From Gaiellasilicea sp963707575 (GTDB lineage: Bacteria; Actinomycetota; Thermoleophilia; Gaiellales; Gaiellaceae), in contig OY970171.1 in assembly GCA_963707575.1 (NCBI GenBank), forward strand, positions 1,550,001 to 1,614,000: DNA of 64,000 bases, read 5' to 3'. Shown here one piece after another: positions 62,398-64,000 of the stretch; positions within the stretch are counted from its first letter, which is position 1; every line of letters begins with the position of its first letter. The notes beneath the pieces are model-generated. The model was not told the DNA's origin. It was given only the letters and a program-made list of their open reading frames with translations, and ran no database searches. Made by a program: the position numbers and the translations under genes.

Positions 62398-64000
62398 CGT
62401 GCCGGCACCTCGGCCACCAGCGTCGTCCCGGCCCCGGGCGCCGACTCGACCTGGAGCCGGCCGCCTGCGAGCAGCACACGCTCCCGCATGCCTGCGAGCC
62501 CGAGCGCGTCGTCGCGGGTCACACGCGGATCGAACCCGGCCCCGTCGTCCTCGACGACGGCGACGACGGAGCTGTCCTTGCGCTGCAGCAGGATGCTCAC
62601 TCGGCTCGCGGCGGCGTGCTTGACGATGTTCGTCAACCCCTCCTGGATGACGCGGTACAGGGTCGTCTCGGCCTCCGACGACAGGCGCGCCTCGCCGAGC
62701 TGCGCCTCCAGGTCGACGTGGAGCGCGCTCTGCTCGCGGAAGGTCTCGGCGAGCCGCTCGACCGCGGGTACGAGGCCGAAGTCGTCCAGCGCCGACGGGC
62801 GGAGCTCCACGGCAAGCCGGCGCACGTCTTGCAACGTCGAGACGACGAGGTCGCGGACCGCCTGCACGGCCGCGCGCGCCTCTTTCGACTCTGCAATCTG
62901 CTCCAGCGGCTTCAGGCCCAGCAGGATCGAGGTCAGCGCCTGTCCGGTCTCGTCGTGCAGCTCGCGGGCCAGGCGTGCACGCTCGAGCTCCTGCGCCTCC
63001 ACGACGCGTCGCACAGCGTCCCGGCTGACCCGTTCCGAGAGGTCGACGGCGACCGCTGCCCGCGCCGCCAGGGTCTCGGCGAGGCGCAGGTCGTCCTCGC
63101 CGAACGCGGGGCCTCCCTCCAGCTTGTCGTGGGCGACCACCACTCCGATCGTGCGCCCACGCGCGACGAGCGGCACGTAGAGCGCCGAGTGGACGCCGAG
63201 CCGCCGCGTCGCCTGCTGGTCGATCTCCGGATCGTCGAGCACCGAGTCGATCCGCTCGCTCCGGCCGCGTTCGAGCACGCGTCCCGCCTTCGAGCCGTGC
63301 AGCGCGAGCTCCATCCCGGCGACGCCGAATGCGCTCTCTCCCGCGACTGCGGCGACGCGAAGCGACGGTCCGTCCGGCAGGGCGATCAGGACGAGCTTCG
63401 CGCCGACGAGCTCCTGGAGCCGCTCCGCCACCAGGAGAAGCAGAGGCTCGAGCTCGAGCTCGGTGGTCAGGGCGTTGCCGATCTCATTCAGCGACTCGAG
63501 CTGGCGCAGCCAGCGCGTCGAGCTCTCGTACAGCCGGGCGTTCTCGATCGCCACGGCCGCCTGGGCGGCGATCAACTGGGCGAGCTCCTCGTCTTCGTCG
63601 CTGAAATCGCGACCGCCGGCCTTCTCGGTGAGGTACAGGTTGCCGTACGCGACACCGCGCAGCACGATCGGTACGCCGAGAAACGATTTCATCGGCGGAT
63701 GGTTCGGCGGGAATCCGACCGAGCGTGGGTCGTCGGCGATGTCGTGCAGCCGCAGCGGCCGCGCCTCCCGGATCAGCACACCGAGGATGCCGCGCCCGCG
63801 GGGGAGCTCGCCGATCTGGGCATGCGTCTGTGGGTCGATCCCGGTCGTCAGGAACTGCTCGAGCGCCTGCCCGGTCCGGTCGATCACGCCGAGCGCGGCG
63901 TAGCCGGCCCCCGTCAGCTCGACGGCTGTCTCCACGATGCGCTGGAGCAGCGCGTCGAGGGACAGCTCGGAGCTGAGCGCGATGCCCGCGTCGACGAGGA
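62394..64000 (-). CDS. GAF-domain sensor histidine kinase (HisKA_3), 5' end outside the window
   Basis: The frame is open to the window edge (LSSELSLDALLQRIVETAVELTG continues upstream), so this is partial. Visible domains are GAF 1 (ending about 63550), GAF 2 (about 63500-63070), HisKA_3 with ERARLARELHDETGQALTSI (the phosphoacceptor His), and an ATPase domain with TLYRVIQEGLTNIVKHA and VEDDGAGFDP. The kinase is of the NarX/DevS type with soluble GAF sensors and is coupled to the NarL-type regulator. Confidence 0.93.
   Translation of the reverse strand, partial: LVDAGIALSSELSLDALLQRIVETAVELTGAGYAALGVIDRTGQALEQFLTTGIDPQTHAQIGELPRGRGILGVLIREARPLRLHDIADDPRSVGFPPNHPPMKSFLGVPIVLRGVAYGNLYLTEKAGGRDFSDEDEELAQLIAAQAAVAIENARLYESSTRWLRQLESLNEIGNALTTELELEPLLLLVAERLQELVGAKLVLIALPDGPSLRVAAVAGESAFGVAGMELALHGSKAGRVLERGRSERIDSVLDDPEIDQQATRRLGVHSALYVPLVARGRTIGVVVAHDKLEGGPAFGEDDLRLAETLAARAAVAVDLSERVSRDAVRRVVEAQELERARLARELHDETGQALTSILLGLKPLEQIAESKEARAAVQAVRDLVVSTLQDVRRLAVELRPSALDDFGLVPAVERLAETFREQSALHVDLEAQLGEARLSSEAETTLYRVIQEGLTNIVKHAAASRVSILLQRKDSSVVAVVEDDGAGFDPRVTRDDALGLAGMRERVLLAGGRLQVESAPGAGTTLVAEVPAR

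Overview
The window is a dense, high-GC stretch of chromosome in which almost every gap is short and genes are linked by 4-base stop/start overlaps (ATGA, GTGA, TTGA and probably CTGA). The gene content suggests an actinobacterium: an OpcA partner for Zwf, an actinobacterial-type HisN, a DUF6458-type membrane protein, a PdtaS/PdtaR-like ANTAR two-component pair, a SpoIID-domain protein and a caa3-type oxidase. A Thermoleophilia-like (Gaiellales/Solirubrobacterales) origin is my inference. I see no insertion sequence, phage gene, CRISPR array or rRNA. There is one tRNA, tRNA-Lys(CTT).

Layout. 0-5 kb: hsp20-lon stress operon, a secreted glycoside hydrolase and a YczE-type membrane protein. 5.3-8.9 kb: dTDP-L-rhamnose operon (rfbA, rfbC, rfbD, an SRPBCC gene, rfbB). 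8.9-13.6 kb: receptor Ser/Thr kinase, SpoIID-domain protein and a secreted subtilase. 13.6-17.5 kb: nucleotide-sugar operon resembling the Pseudomonas wbp pathway for UDP-2,3-diacetamido uronic acids, without its aminotransferase. 17.9-22.6 kb: a 1,565-residue soluble sensor kinase. 23-28 kb: caa3/A2-type cytochrome oxidase operon interleaved with an unusual universal-stress-like family, followed by an amidase. 29-33.5 kb: two large secreted proteins. 33.5-43.5 kb: hisN, the central sugar-phosphate operon rpiB-tal-pgi-gnd-zwf-opcA with divergent tkt, and an FGGY sugar kinase. 43.5-47.6 kb: ABC-F ATPase with a possible upstream leader ORF, an ECF sigma factor with a DUF4349 membrane protein, and a SnoaL-like protein. 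47.6-58 kb: a nitrogen-flavoured region with an ANTAR two-component pair, glnA, and glnK-amtB behind an apparent attenuator; an ABC-2 exporter, an MFS transporter and a GNAT protein sit between them. 58-64 kb: arsR-arsM, a NirK-type copper protein with a divergent membrane protein, UspA, and a NarL-type two-component system whose kinase runs off the window.

Most unusual are the non-coding elements. One is a dispersed two-hairpin repeat with compensatory stem changes (near 0.1, 22.6 and 50.6 kb). A second palindrome family has the stem GTGGGGGAACC (near 5.3 and 50.4 kb). There is a start-codon-trapping hairpin at rfbA, a mutually exclusive terminator/antiterminator ahead of glnK-amtB, and a promoter overlapped by a 40-bp operator at arsR.
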